From an uncultured Candidatus Nemicrothrix sp. (GTDB lineage Bacteria; Actinomycetota; Acidimicrobiia; Acidimicrobiales; Acidimicrobilacustridaceae): a stretch of DNA of 46,483 nucleotides. The notes beneath the pieces are model-generated. The model searched no databases. It was not told the origin of the DNA and saw only the letters and a list, made by a program, of their open reading frames with translations. Below are positions 16,256 to 24,589 of the stretch, piece after piece (within the stretch, counting starts at the first letter, position 1; each line of letters starts with the position of its first letter). Location of the stretch: contig CAIPQK010000111.1 in the NCBI GenBank assembly GCA_903867185.1, positions 1 through 46,483 on the forward strand, in the 5' to 3' direction. The position numbers and the translations under genes were made by a program.

Positions 16256-17155
16256 ATGACTGATCTTCTGTCTCCCGATGTTGAGCGTCTACTTCTCGAT
16301 GCGACCACAAGTCGATCACGTCGAGTGAAGAATCGCCTTGCTTCAATCTGGATGATCGGCGCGTTGCTCGTAGCTCTTGTGCCGTTGACCCTGGTGATTG
16401 GTTATGTGCTGTTTAAGGGCATTGGTCAACTTTCGCTGGCGTGGTTCACCGAAGACCTTCCGACCATTACCCGTAAGGCGGGCGGCGGCATGGGTCCGGC
16501 CATCGTCGGAACGCTTCTCATCACGTTCGTTGCTGCTCTCATGGCGATACCGCTCGGAATTCTGGGCGCGATTTACCTCCATGAATACGGCGGCAAGGGT
16601 CGCACCGCTCGACTAATTCGATTCATGGCCGATGTCATGACTGGTGTGCCATCAATCGTGATGGGCCTGTTCATCTACACGGTTTGGACGCTGACTTTCG
16701 GTCTGAATGGTTTCGGTGGTTCGCTTGCGCTCGGTTGCCTGATGCTTCCGATCATTATCCGCACAACCGAGGAAATGCTTCGCCTGGTTCCTGATGAATT
16801 GCGTCAAGCGAGTTATGCGTTAGGAAACCGAAAGTGGCGCACGATTGTCACTGTCGTGCTCCCGGCTGCCTTTGGCGGCATTACATCGGGCGTGATGATC
16901 GCTATTGCTCGAGCTGCTGGTGAAACGGCACCACTGGTTTTCACAATTGGCGCCGCGCGAAATCTGAATATGAATATTTTCCAAGGTCCGATGACAGCGC
17001 TCTCTGTCCAGATCTTCGGAAATGCACAAACGCCGTTCGAAGCCGCTCAAGCTCGCGCCTGGGGCGCGGCCCTCACGCTTGTCGGCATCGTCTTTGCAAT
17101 GACCATTCTCGCCCGCGTTGTGTCTTCCCGGGTTGCCCGGCGACACTCCGCCTGA
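16256..17155 (+). CDS. pstA: Phosphate ABC transporter permease PstA
   Basis: Second membrane subunit of the phosphate importer, 299 residues. The ATG at 16256 is preferred over upstream in-frame codons because AGGGGG lies just before it and the upstream frame overlaps pstC. It shows about six membrane segments and the permease loop LVPDELRQASYALGNRKWRTIVTVVLPAAFGGI. GETAPLVFTIGAA near the end is characteristic of PstA. It sits between pstC and pstB in the usual order. Confidence 0.96.
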   Translation: MTDLLSPDVERLLLDATTSRSRRVKNRLASIWMIGALLVALVPLTLVIGYVLFKGIGQLSLAWFTEDLPTITRKAGGGMGPAIVGTLLITFVAALMAIPLGILGAIYLHEYGGKGRTARLIRFMADVMTGVPSIVMGLFIYTVWTLTFGLNGFGGSLALGCLMLPIIIRTTEEMLRLVPDELRQASYALGNRKWRTIVTVVLPAAFGGITSGVMIAIARAAGETAPLVFTIGAARNLNMNIFQGPMTALSVQIFGNAQTPFEAAQARAWGAALTLVGIVFAMTILARVVSSRVARRHSA

Positions 17156-17212
17156 TCGCCCTAGCCTCCTGACGTGACTGAAACCCACGACTCCGACCCA
17201 GAGGACGTTTCA

Positions 17213-18061
17213 ATGTCTCCTGAACTTGCCGCAACGACCGAACCTGTCGTGGCCCAATCGCCAGTAACTCAACTAGCCGAACCGACGGTCGTCTTTGATG
17301 TTCGGGAGCTTGACGTCTACTACGGCCAGTTTCGCGCTGTGCGCGATGTGAATCTCGAAGTTCATCAGCATGAGATCACCGCGTTTATCGGCCCATCGGG
17401 TTGTGGAAAATCGACGGTGCTCCGTTGTTTTGACCGAATGAATGACCTCATCGAGTCAGCGCGCGTCGAGGGAAAAATTCTCTATCACGGGGTAGACCTC
17501 TACGACCCTCGTGTCGACCCGGTTGAGGTTCGGAAGCGAATTGGAATGGTTTTCCAAAAGCCGAACCCGTTCCCCAAGTCCATCTACGACAATATTGCGT
17601 TCGGACCTCGTCTGGCAGGCAACAAGGGAAACCTCGACGACGTTATTGAGCAGGCATTGCGTCGAGCTGCCCTGTGGGACGAAGTCAAAGATCGATTGAA
17701 GAAGTCTGCCATGGGACTGTCTGGTGGTCAGCAGCAACGGCTTTGCATCGCTCGGGCCATTGCCGTCGAACCCGAAGTCATTCTGATGGATGAACCGTGT
17801 TCGGCACTCGATCCGATTGCTACAGCGCGTATTGAAGATCTCATGCAAGAACTGAAGTCTGACTACACGATCCTTATCGTCACGCACAACATGCAGCAGG
17901 CAGCTCGTGTAAGCGATCGCACGGCATTTTTCACAACCGAAGTGAATTCAGAAAGCGATACTCGAACGGGCGTCCTGGTCGAATTCGGTTCTACCGACAA
18001 GATTTTTTCGGCTCCATCCGATGAGCGTACGGAAAATTACATCACCGGGCGATTTGGTTGA
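17213..18061 (+). CDS. pstB: Phosphate ABC transporter ATP-binding protein PstB
   Basis: ATPase that drives phosphate import. From the ATG at 17213 it has 282 residues, with Walker [10 protein letters not shown] (60-68), signature LSGGQ (169-173), Walker B VILMDEP (189-195) and the PstB-specific CFDRMNDLI and [12 protein letters not shown]. The frame also allows a GTG at 17174, but only the ATG has a good ribosome-binding site (AGAGGA, about nine bases away). The stop is one base from the probable start of the first phoU. Confidence 0.96.
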   Translation: MSPELAATTEPVVAQSPVTQLAEPTVVFDVRELDVYYGQFRAVRDVNLEVHQHEITAFIGPSGCGKSTVLRCFDRMNDLIESARVEGKILYHGVDLYDPRVDPVEVRKRIGMVFQKPNPFPKSIYDNIAFGPRLAGNKGNLDDVIEQALRRAALWDEVKDRLKKSAMGLSGGQQQRLCIARAIAVEPEVILMDEPCSALDPIATARIEDLMQELKSDYTILIVTHNMQQAARVSDRTAFFTTEVNSESDTRTGVLVEFGSTDKIFSAPSDERTENYITGRFG

Positions 18062-18062
18062 G

Positions 18063-18728
18063 GTGAGAAACATCCGTCAGCAGTACACCTCGGAACTCGA
18101 GCAACTCGCCCTTCAGGTCGAACTGATGGGTGTTCTTGTCGACGAAAATTTGGAGCGAATGCGAACGGTCTTGCATTCGGGCGACGTCAAAGTTGCTGAG
18201 GAAGCCATTCAAACCGACGATCGAATCGACGCGATGAACGTTTCACTTATGGAGCGGTCCTATGAACTGCTTCGCCGTGAAGCTCCCGTTGCATCTGATC
18301 TCCGACTCATTGTTTCTGTGCTTCGGGTAACTGCCGAACTTGAGCGGATCGGTGATCTCGCACTCCGAATTGCCAAGTTGGCCCCCGAGCACGAATTACT
18401 TACTCGGGTGCCAACCTCGTTCGACATCCTCGAAACACTCGCCGGCCATGCGGTTTCGCAGTATCGAGACGCACTTCGATCCTGGTCCACGCTCGATCTC
18501 GCCCTTGCCGAACGTGTCGCATCCGAGCCAGAGGTGGCCCTGGCCTCTCGGCATCTTGTTGAAGCGCTACTTGCCTACGAGGGTCCCGACGCTGTGGTCG
18601 TTGCTCTCCGTACGATGGTGGCAGGCCAAGCGCTGGATCGTATTGCCGATCACTCTGCAGTCCTTGGCGCTCGAATTCGTTATCTCATCACCGGCGACCC
18701 AGACCATCTCGCGGCGGAAGTTCGATGA
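18063..18728 (+). CDS. phoU: PhoU family phosphate signalling protein (copy 1)
   Basis: PhoU links the Pst transporter to the sensor kinase and damps phosphate uptake and Pho signalling. The 221-residue protein has the two expected three-helix repeats, each with a metal/contact motif of the E.xRxxD kind: ELERIGDLALRIAKLA in the first and QALDRIADHSAVLGAR in the second. GTG at 18063 gives the standard PhoU beginning (RQQYTSELEQLALQVELMG). A longer frame back to 18021 would overlap pstB by about 40 bases. The second phoU follows after 33 bases. Confidence 0.92.
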   Translation: MRNIRQQYTSELEQLALQVELMGVLVDENLERMRTVLHSGDVKVAEEAIQTDDRIDAMNVSLMERSYELLRREAPVASDLRLIVSVLRVTAELERIGDLALRIAKLAPEHELLTRVPTSFDILETLAGHAVSQYRDALRSWSTLDLALAERVASEPEVALASRHLVEALLAYEGPDAVVVALRTMVAGQALDRIADHSAVLGARIRYLITGDPDHLAAEVR

Positions 18729-18761
18729 GTTGGGTAAGAGGATTAATCGGACGGAGTCGGA

Positions 18762-19508
18762 ATGCCTGAGCAACGAAAAACGTTCCATCAAGATCTCGAC
18801 GAGATTCGCGACGACATTGTTCGTCTCGGCGCACTCGTGGGCGAGGTAATTCCACGCGGAACAGACGTACTCCTCACAAACAACATGCATGGCGCTCAAG
18901 CGATTATCGAGGCCGATGATGAGCTTGACGATCTCTCGTTGCGGATTGAAGAGCACTGCTACCACGTGCTTGCACTTCAACAGCCAATGGCATCCGACCT
19001 TCGTTCAATCGTTACGGGGCTTTGGCTGACCGGAGAACTTGAGCGTTCAGGTGATCTCATGGTCAACGTCGCCAAAGGTGCGCGTCGTATCTACGGCGTC
19101 ACTCTTGACCCAAAGCTGCGGGGACTCATTGAGCGCATGAGCGAGGAAGCCTCACGGCTCATGAAGCTTGCGCTCGATGCCTATGCCGAGAGAAATGCAA
19201 GCCTTGGCGTTGCAATCGACGATATCGACGATGCTCTTGACACCCTTCACGGCGATTACATCGAAGCTATTTTTGAATCTCACGCAACTCACGACATTGG
19301 GCTGCAGGCATCGGTGCAGCTTGCTCTCATCGGCCGTTACTACGAGCGCATTGGCGACCATGCAGTAAATATTGGGCAACGAGTCCAGTACATGGTGACG
19401 GGCTGGCTTCCGGAACAGACAGGTGCCGCTCGTCTGGTTGCACGACGCTCGCTTGCAGCGGAAATTAAAGCGGAAGATCCGGCAGTGGGAACCGGTCACG
19501 ACCTATGA
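18762..19508 (+). CDS. phoU: PhoU family phosphate signalling protein (copy 2)
   Basis: A second, diverged PhoU of 248 residues. Again two repeats are visible, with TGELERSGDLMVNVAKGA and GRYYERIGDHAVNIGQRVQY. It carries a C-terminal extension of about 30 residues absent from copy 1. GGAG precedes the ATG. Its last codons overlap the start of the histidine kinase gene by four bases (ATGA), so this copy is the one coupled in translation to the sensor. Two PhoU proteins in one operon may divide transporter-facing and sensor-facing work; this is inference. Confidence 0.93.
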   Translation: MPEQRKTFHQDLDEIRDDIVRLGALVGEVIPRGTDVLLTNNMHGAQAIIEADDELDDLSLRIEEHCYHVLALQQPMASDLRSIVTGLWLTGELERSGDLMVNVAKGARRIYGVTLDPKLRGLIERMSEEASRLMKLALDAYAERNASLGVAIDDIDDALDTLHGDYIEAIFESHATHDIGLQASVQLALIGRYYERIGDHAVNIGQRVQYMVTGWLPEQTGAARLVARRSLAAEIKAEDPAVGTGHDL

Positions 19509-20776
19509 ATACGGTCATTGTTAGTGCACTGATCTCGGCAGTTCTTGCTGCTGCATTGGCGACCCTTCTTGCTCGATTTTTCTGGAATCGCGCGCAGCGA
19601 AATCACGTCTACGAGTCAGCAATGCGACTTGGACTTGATTCCGCAACCGAAAACGATCTCTCGCGGTTCGGTGATCTGCTTTCGGCCGTCGAGCGATCGG
19701 TTCGAGACTTACGTTCCGCAAACCATGAATCAGATGAAGCGAGTTTTCGGCTTCAAGCTGCACTCGATGCATTGCCGGTCGCCGTCATGGTGTTCGATGG
19801 CGAAGGCCTCGTGATCGATTCAAACCTGGCGTCCACTCCATTTCTTGAAGCGCGTCACGGCGATGCCCTCGTGGGTGCAGCAGTAAATGACCTCGTCCGA
19901 ATCGCAAATTCGGGTCAAGAGGCATCAACGGTTATTGAATTGTTCGGACCGCCTCGACGAACAGTGGTGGTTTCGACGCTGCCTCTGCCTGCTGAAGGTC
20001 GACCAGGCGTGGTGGCTTTTGTCGAAGACATCACCGAACGCAAGCAGCTTGAGGCGATTCGTACCGATCTCGTCGCGAATATCAGCCATGAATTGAAAAC
20101 CCCGGTGGGCGCAATCGGACTACTGGCCGAGACCCTTGAAGGTGAAAACGATCAAGTTGTCGTCGAACGACTGGCCTCTCGGATTCACACAGAAGCGATG
20201 CGAATCGCACAAATCATCGAAGATCTGATTGAACTTTCCCGAATCGAGTCCATCGATGGAGCCGGTAGCGGGACCGTGGACCTTAACGATGTTGCCGCCG
20301 ATGCCGTGGAACGACTTCGAGCGGCGGCGTCGCAAGCAGGTGTGGAAGTTGAGCTGCACGCTTCTTCGTCGGAAGCGCTGATTATCGGTGAGCGCCGACA
20401 ACTTCTTTCGGCAATCGGAAATCTCATCGATAACGCTATTAAGTACTCCGATCCCGGAACCACAGTCGAAGTGACTGTCGATCGCGCTGATACCGAAGTA
20501 CTCGTGCGGGTTGCTGACCATGGAATCGGTATTCCCACCCGAGATATCGACCGAATCTTCGAGCGGTTCTACCGAGTCGATCAGGCGAGAAGCCGCAAGA
20601 CCGGTGGAACCGGGCTTGGTCTTGCAATCGTTCGCCACGCGATCGCCAACCACGATGCACATATCGAGGTTGAGTCGAGGCTGGGCGAAGGTTCAGTCTT
20701 CCTCCTGCGGTTCCAATCGGTCGTCGACGATTCGATAGATGATCAAACAATTTCCCGCTTGAATGAAAGGGCATGA
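19505..20776 (+). CDS. senX3: Sensor histidine kinase of the phosphate response (SenX3/PhoR type)
   Basis: A 423-residue membrane kinase. It has a single N-terminal membrane helix (about 5-26) with essentially no extracytoplasmic loop, a PAS-like domain (about 85-175), a HisKA domain with phospho-acceptor His195 in NISHELKTPVGAIGLLAE, and an ATPase domain with NLIDNAIKYSD, DHGIGIP, FERFYRVDQARSR and GGTGLGLAIV. The HisKA sequence is very close to mycobacterial SenX3 from memory. Lack of a large sensor domain fits kinases that read Pst occupancy through PhoU. The start codon overlaps the second phoU (ATGA). Confidence 0.94.
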   Translation: MNTVIVSALISAVLAAALATLLARFFWNRAQRNHVYESAMRLGLDSATENDLSRFGDLLSAVERSVRDLRSANHESDEASFRLQAALDALPVAVMVFDGEGLVIDSNLASTPFLEARHGDALVGAAVNDLVRIANSGQEASTVIELFGPPRRTVVVSTLPLPAEGRPGVVAFVEDITERKQLEAIRTDLVANISHELKTPVGAIGLLAETLEGENDQVVVERLASRIHTEAMRIAQIIEDLIELSRIESIDGAGSGTVDLNDVAADAVERLRAAASQAGVEVELHASSSEALIIGERRQLLSAIGNLIDNAIKYSDPGTTVEVTVDRADTEVLVRVADHGIGIPTRDIDRIFERFYRVDQARSRKTGGTGLGLAIVRHAIANHDAHIEVESRLGEGSVFLLRFQSVVDDSIDDQTISRLNERA

Positions 20777-20780
20777 GGTA

Positions 20781-21497
20781 ATGACCGACACCACTTCAGT
20801 TCTCGTAGTTGAGGATGAAGATTCCTTTATCGATGCCCTTGAAATAGGGTTGTCGCGAGAAGGTTTCAAAGTCACGGTGGCTCGAGATGGGGCCGAGGCA
20901 CTCGAAATTTTCGATGCACTTGATCCCGACCTCGTGCTTCTTGATGTGATGCTCCCGAAGGTTTCGGGTATTGATGTTTGTCGCGAACTTCGATCTCGGT
21001 CGAATGTTCCCATCATCATGGTGACGGCCAAGGGCTCCGAGATCGACACCGTGGTCGGACTAGAAGTTGGAGCAGACGATTACGTCACGAAGCCCTATCG
21101 AATGCGTGAACTTGTTGCTCGAATGCGAGCGGTACTCCGTCGACGTCCGTTTGATATTCCAGAAGCACAAACGGCGGTAGATCCCGCTGAAACGATCCGG
21201 GTAGGCGACGTGGTCATTGATCATGAAAGCCATGAGGTCACCGTTCGCGGTGAACTTGTCCAACTTCCACTGAAAGAATTCGAACTACTTTCGCTACTTC
21301 TCACCAATGCCGGCCGCGTTCTCACTCGCGACACGCTCATCGATCGAGTCTGGGGGAATGACTATGTGGGCGATACGAAGACACTGGATGTTCACATCAA
21401 ACGTCTGAGGTCCAAGGTGGAACTTGATCCCACGAACCCCGTGTGTATCGTCACGATCCGTGGTCTCGGCTACAAGTTCGACGTTCCAAAGCGCTGA
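20781..21497 (+). CDS. regX3: Response regulator of the phosphate response (RegX3/PhoP type)
   Basis: A 238-residue OmpR-class regulator, receiver plus winged-helix domain. The phospho-acceptor is Asp55 (LVLLDVMLPK), with the acidic pair in VVEDED at the start and the conserved Lys104 in VTKPY. The DNA-binding half ends in DTKTLDVHIKRLRSKVE and VTIRGLGYKF. The ATG at 20781 gives a normal-length N-terminus; an in-frame ATG 18 bases earlier would overlap the kinase gene. It probably binds the PHO-box-like repeat at 14062 and so controls its own operon. Confidence 0.95.
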   Translation: MTDTTSVLVVEDEDSFIDALEIGLSREGFKVTVARDGAEALEIFDALDPDLVLLDVMLPKVSGIDVCRELRSRSNVPIIMVTAKGSEIDTVVGLEVGADDYVTKPYRMRELVARMRAVLRRRPFDIPEAQTAVDPAETIRVGDVVIDHESHEVTVRGELVQLPLKEFELLSLLLTNAGRVLTRDTLIDRVWGNDYVGDTKTLDVHIKRLRSKVELDPTNPVCIVTIRGLGYKFDVPKR

Positions 21498-21539
21498 ACA
21501 ACTGCGAATTAGGCGGTTGCGTCTCACCTGCCTCCTAGC

Positions 21540-23264
21540 ATGAACAACGTGACTCCGGAGTCCACGTCCCCCAACGGCAAGCGCCCTCGCGGCCCGCAGC
21601 CAACGAGTCGCGATCCTCGTCGACCCTGGGCGCCTTCACCATTTACGCGTTTGGCCCGAGCCCACGCTGCATCGGTGTCTGGCGATGCGCTGTTCGCTAT
21701 TGGTCTCGCCGGGTCAGTGTTCTTTTCGCTCGACTTCACCTCAGCTCGTTGGCGTGTTGCGTTGTACCTGCTGCTGACCATCGCCCCGTTCGCAATTGCT
21801 GCGCCGCTCATCGGCCCCGCCATCGACCGGATCAAGGGTGGCCGTCGCTGGATCATCGTCGGATCAATGCTGATGCGCGCAGTGCTCGCGTTTTTCGTGG
21901 TTCGTCACATGAACACGATCCTCTTTTACCCAGAGGCATTCGGCATGCTCATCATGCAGAAGATCTATTCGATTTCGAAAAGCGCGGTCATCCCCAGCAC
22001 GGTGCATAGCGACGAGGAGTTGGTACAGGCCAATTCACAACTCACGACGCTCTCATCGATTGCGGTCGTCATCGCTGCGATACCTGGCGGCATTCTCTAC
22101 GCAATCGGAGGCGGACGAGCCACGGTCGCGCTCGGCGCGATTGTGTTCGCGGTCGGAACCATTCTTGCTCTGCAGCTTCCTCCAACCACTGTTGCCGCCG
22201 AACCCGCGGGCGAAGCCGAGCGAGAAGAACTTCGCAGCGCCGGAATCACTCACGCCTCAGTCGCAATGAGTCTTATCCGCGGCATGGTTGGGTTTCTTTC
22301 GTTCATGTTGGCGTTTGACTTCAAGAATGCCGGCGCACCGCTCTGGCAGTTGGGTCTTGTTGCCGCCACGGCACAATTCGGTTTTTTTGTCGGCTCATTG
22401 ATTGTTCCAAGACTTCGCCGGGTGATTACTGAAGAACGGATCTTGGTTGGCAGTCTGATCGTTACGAGTGCTGCTGGTCTGATCACCGCGTTCATTGGCG
22501 GACTCGGCGGCGCAGCCCTGTTGTCGATGATGCTTGGTGTCACGAGTTGCTCCGCCAAACAGGCTTTCGATTCGATCGTGCAACGCGATGCGCCCGACGC
22601 GAACCGCGGTCGTTCATTTGCGAAATTCGAAACTCGATTCCAACTTATTTGGGTGATTGGTGCGCTCATCCCGATCATCATTCCGATTCCGTCAGCATTG
22701 GGCTTCGGCCTCATCGCTATTTCAGCGTCGGTTGCCGTCGCCTTCTATCTCGTTGGGCTTCGAAATGTTCGCGCCGGCCGCGTGCCGGTGGCTCGCAAAG
22801 GGGTTCTGCGTCGACCGATTGAAATCGACGGCCGCCACCCCTCCGCTCAACCTCAAGACGATGATTCGACCCGCGTGGTTGATCGCGGCTTCGCTGGCCC
22901 CGAAACGCCGCCGGCATGGGGTCCACCGCTCGACTTCATCAGTCCCGATGGTTCCGACATCGCTGTTGCTTCGCACGATGCCGCCCGCCGCTGGATGCGC
23001 AGACCATCACCGGAAACGCCCAGCATGCTGGCCGAACCCTTGACCCCCGCAACTCCTCTGGCAGCTCCAGTACGACCGAGTGATCCCACGACCTTCGATT
23101 ATTCCGCCCCTAGTTCGGGCGCCGATGCTCCAACGCCTGTCGAGCCCCACCGCCCAGCGGGCGAATCAGCCGAGTCGCGCACAAGCCAGAGCGAGGGCTA
23201 CCTGTTCGGGCCCGATGCATGGGAAGAGCCGGAGTTTCCCGACGAACCGCCGCCGATTTCCTGA
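21540..23264 (+). CDS. MFS-type transporter with long disordered C-terminal tail
   Basis: A 574-residue protein. Residues ~40-410 form a major-facilitator-like bundle with about 10-12 hydrophobic segments; the loop PLIGPAIDRIKGGRRW resembles the family's signature loop between helices 2 and 3. The remaining ~160 residues are hydrophilic and rich in Pro, Ala, Asp and Ser (for example PETPSMLAEPLTPATPLAAP) and look disordered and cytosolic. The N-terminus is also basic and Pro-rich. The transported compound cannot be told. It lies 42 bases behind regX3 but has no visible tie to phosphate, and it converges with the next gene with 12 bases between stops. Confidence 0.8.
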   Translation: MNNVTPESTSPNGKRPRGPQPTSRDPRRPWAPSPFTRLARAHAASVSGDALFAIGLAGSVFFSLDFTSARWRVALYLLLTIAPFAIAAPLIGPAIDRIKGGRRWIIVGSMLMRAVLAFFVVRHMNTILFYPEAFGMLIMQKIYSISKSAVIPSTVHSDEELVQANSQLTTLSSIAVVIAAIPGGILYAIGGGRATVALGAIVFAVGTILALQLPPTTVAAEPAGEAEREELRSAGITHASVAMSLIRGMVGFLSFMLAFDFKNAGAPLWQLGLVAATAQFGFFVGSLIVPRLRRVITEERILVGSLIVTSAAGLITAFIGGLGGAALLSMMLGVTSCSAKQAFDSIVQRDAPDANRGRSFAKFETRFQLIWVIGALIPIIIPIPSALGFGLIAISASVAVAFYLVGLRNVRAGRVPVARKGVLRRPIEIDGRHPSAQPQDDDSTRVVDRGFAGPETPPAWGPPLDFISPDGSDIAVASHDAARRWMRRPSPETPSMLAEPLTPATPLAAPVRPSDPTTFDYSAPSSGADAPTPVEPHRPAGESAESRTSQSEGYLFGPDAWEEPEFPDEPPPIS

Positions 23265-23276
23265 TCTCGTCTGATT

Positions 23277-24503
23277 TCAGGCGTCGTCGGGTAATTCGAT
23301 TCGGGCCAGCCACAGACCGGGCGCTTGGATTTCTGCTGGCGTCGGCAGTGTCCGTTCTGATTCCCAAAGGCGAACCAACCCATCGTTGCCTTCCCGCTCA
23401 ACAATTCCGGAGACGAATGCTGCGCCGCGGTCAAAGGTGGCTTGGGTGAGTTCAAGTCCGAAAAGTCGTTCGACGAAACGGTCGGAATCGTCGGCTTCAA
23501 CGCGTCGGCGGCGAACGGCTTCAGAGATCATCGTGGTGTTCGAGAGTAACGATGAGCCGACCGTGTCAACAATGTGGTCGACGTAGCCAACGATCGCAGC
23601 GATCAGGGCTTCGAATTTCGGAAGCATGTCTCGTTGGGCTTGCGACTGGATCGCACCTAGGAGAACCTCGGGATCACCGAACATCGATTGCATTCCAGTC
23701 ATCGATGACGGATCAGACATGTCGAAGTCAAGAGAACTGAGGCGATCCTCGAACGCGTTTGAGTCAGGTTCGAATCCGGCGGCGTATGCGGAAAGAAAAC
23801 TGTCGACGGTTGCTCGAACATGAGGGATGCGAAATACCGAGTGCATCGCTATTTCCTGAGCACAAACCCAGAGACGAAGGTCATCGATTGGGATGCTCCA
23901 CTCGGTCGCAAAAGTCTCGAGGTTTTTGGGAATAACCATGAGTTCGTCAGTCGGTGTTCTAGGGACTGGCAAGTCGTACTGACCAAACGAACGGCGCGAC
24001 AGGTGGCCGATCATCGAGCCGGCCGTCATCCCGAGCATCATCGGTCCCATCATCGCCATGAGCGGCGCCATGAAGCCGAGTGGGTCGGATGCGTCTGGGG
24101 CAGTCGGTGAAACGGGAGGAGTGAGTGAACTGGCGAGTCGTTCGAAAAGCGGGCGCCATGCATCGAGCGTCGTTGCTGCCCATTGACCGCGTGTCACGGG
24201 CATGATGGAAATGCCAGTGCCACCGAAACTCGTTGGAAGGCCGGTGGCGTTGCCAACATGAAGTTCGGCGATTCGAACGAGTTGTTCTAAGTGAATGCGT
24301 TCGAGCGGATCGATGGATCCTTCGTCGCCACCGTCTGCCGCAATCGAAAGCGCTAGTTGACGCGCCGCGTCCCAGCCCACGGGTCCTTGTTGCGCAAATA
24401 ACTTGGCGAGGTCTCCGAAAAGGGGCATGCCGGAGAGGGGCGAGTCGCCAGGATCTCCGTCGGGTTCGCTGTCTGAGAAGGGGTCGGGGGGTAGATCATC
24501 CAC
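23277..24503 (-). CDS. Zincin_2 / DUF2342-family protein without HExxH
   Basis: A 408-residue protein of the zinc-metalloprotease-like fold family DUF2342 (related to mycobacterial Rv3195, from memory). Diagnostic parts are a small-residue, Met-rich GMTAGSMIGHLSRRSFGQYDLPVPR (split here at residues 158-182), then LMVIPKNLETFATEW and DDLRLWVCAQEIAMH (208-221). At the position of the zinc motif the sequence reads QEIAMH, so the first histidine is Gln216 and the second metal position is Met220. Catalysis as a zinc peptidase is therefore unlikely. The N-terminal 25 residues are acidic and Pro-rich. Start is GTG at 24503, with an 86-base gap to the divergent gene. Confidence 0.75.
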   Translation of the reverse strand: MDDLPPDPFSDSEPDGDPGDSPLSGMPLFGDLAKLFAQQGPVGWDAARQLALSIAADGGDEGSIDPLERIHLEQLVRIAELHVGNATGLPTSFGGTGISIMPVTRGQWAATTLDAWRPLFERLASSLTPPVSPTAPDASDPLGFMAPLMAMMGPMMLGMTAGSMIGHLSRRSFGQYDLPVPRTPTDELMVIPKNLETFATEWSIPIDDLRLWVCAQEIAMHSVFRIPHVRATVDSFLSAYAAGFEPDSNAFEDRLSSLDFDMSDPSSMTGMQSMFGDPEVLLGAIQSQAQRDMLPKFEALIAAIVGYVDHIVDTVGSSLLSNTTMISEAVRRRRVEADDSDRFVERLFGLELTQATFDRGAAFVSGIVEREGNDGLVRLWESERTLPTPAEIQAPGLWLARIELPDDA

Positions 24504-24589
24504 GGCTTCAGGCTAGGCCTAGACGGGGGTTGTGACTCCTCGGGAGGGCTCCCGGACAGAGCAATGCCCGAACGCGCCATGATGGCGGT

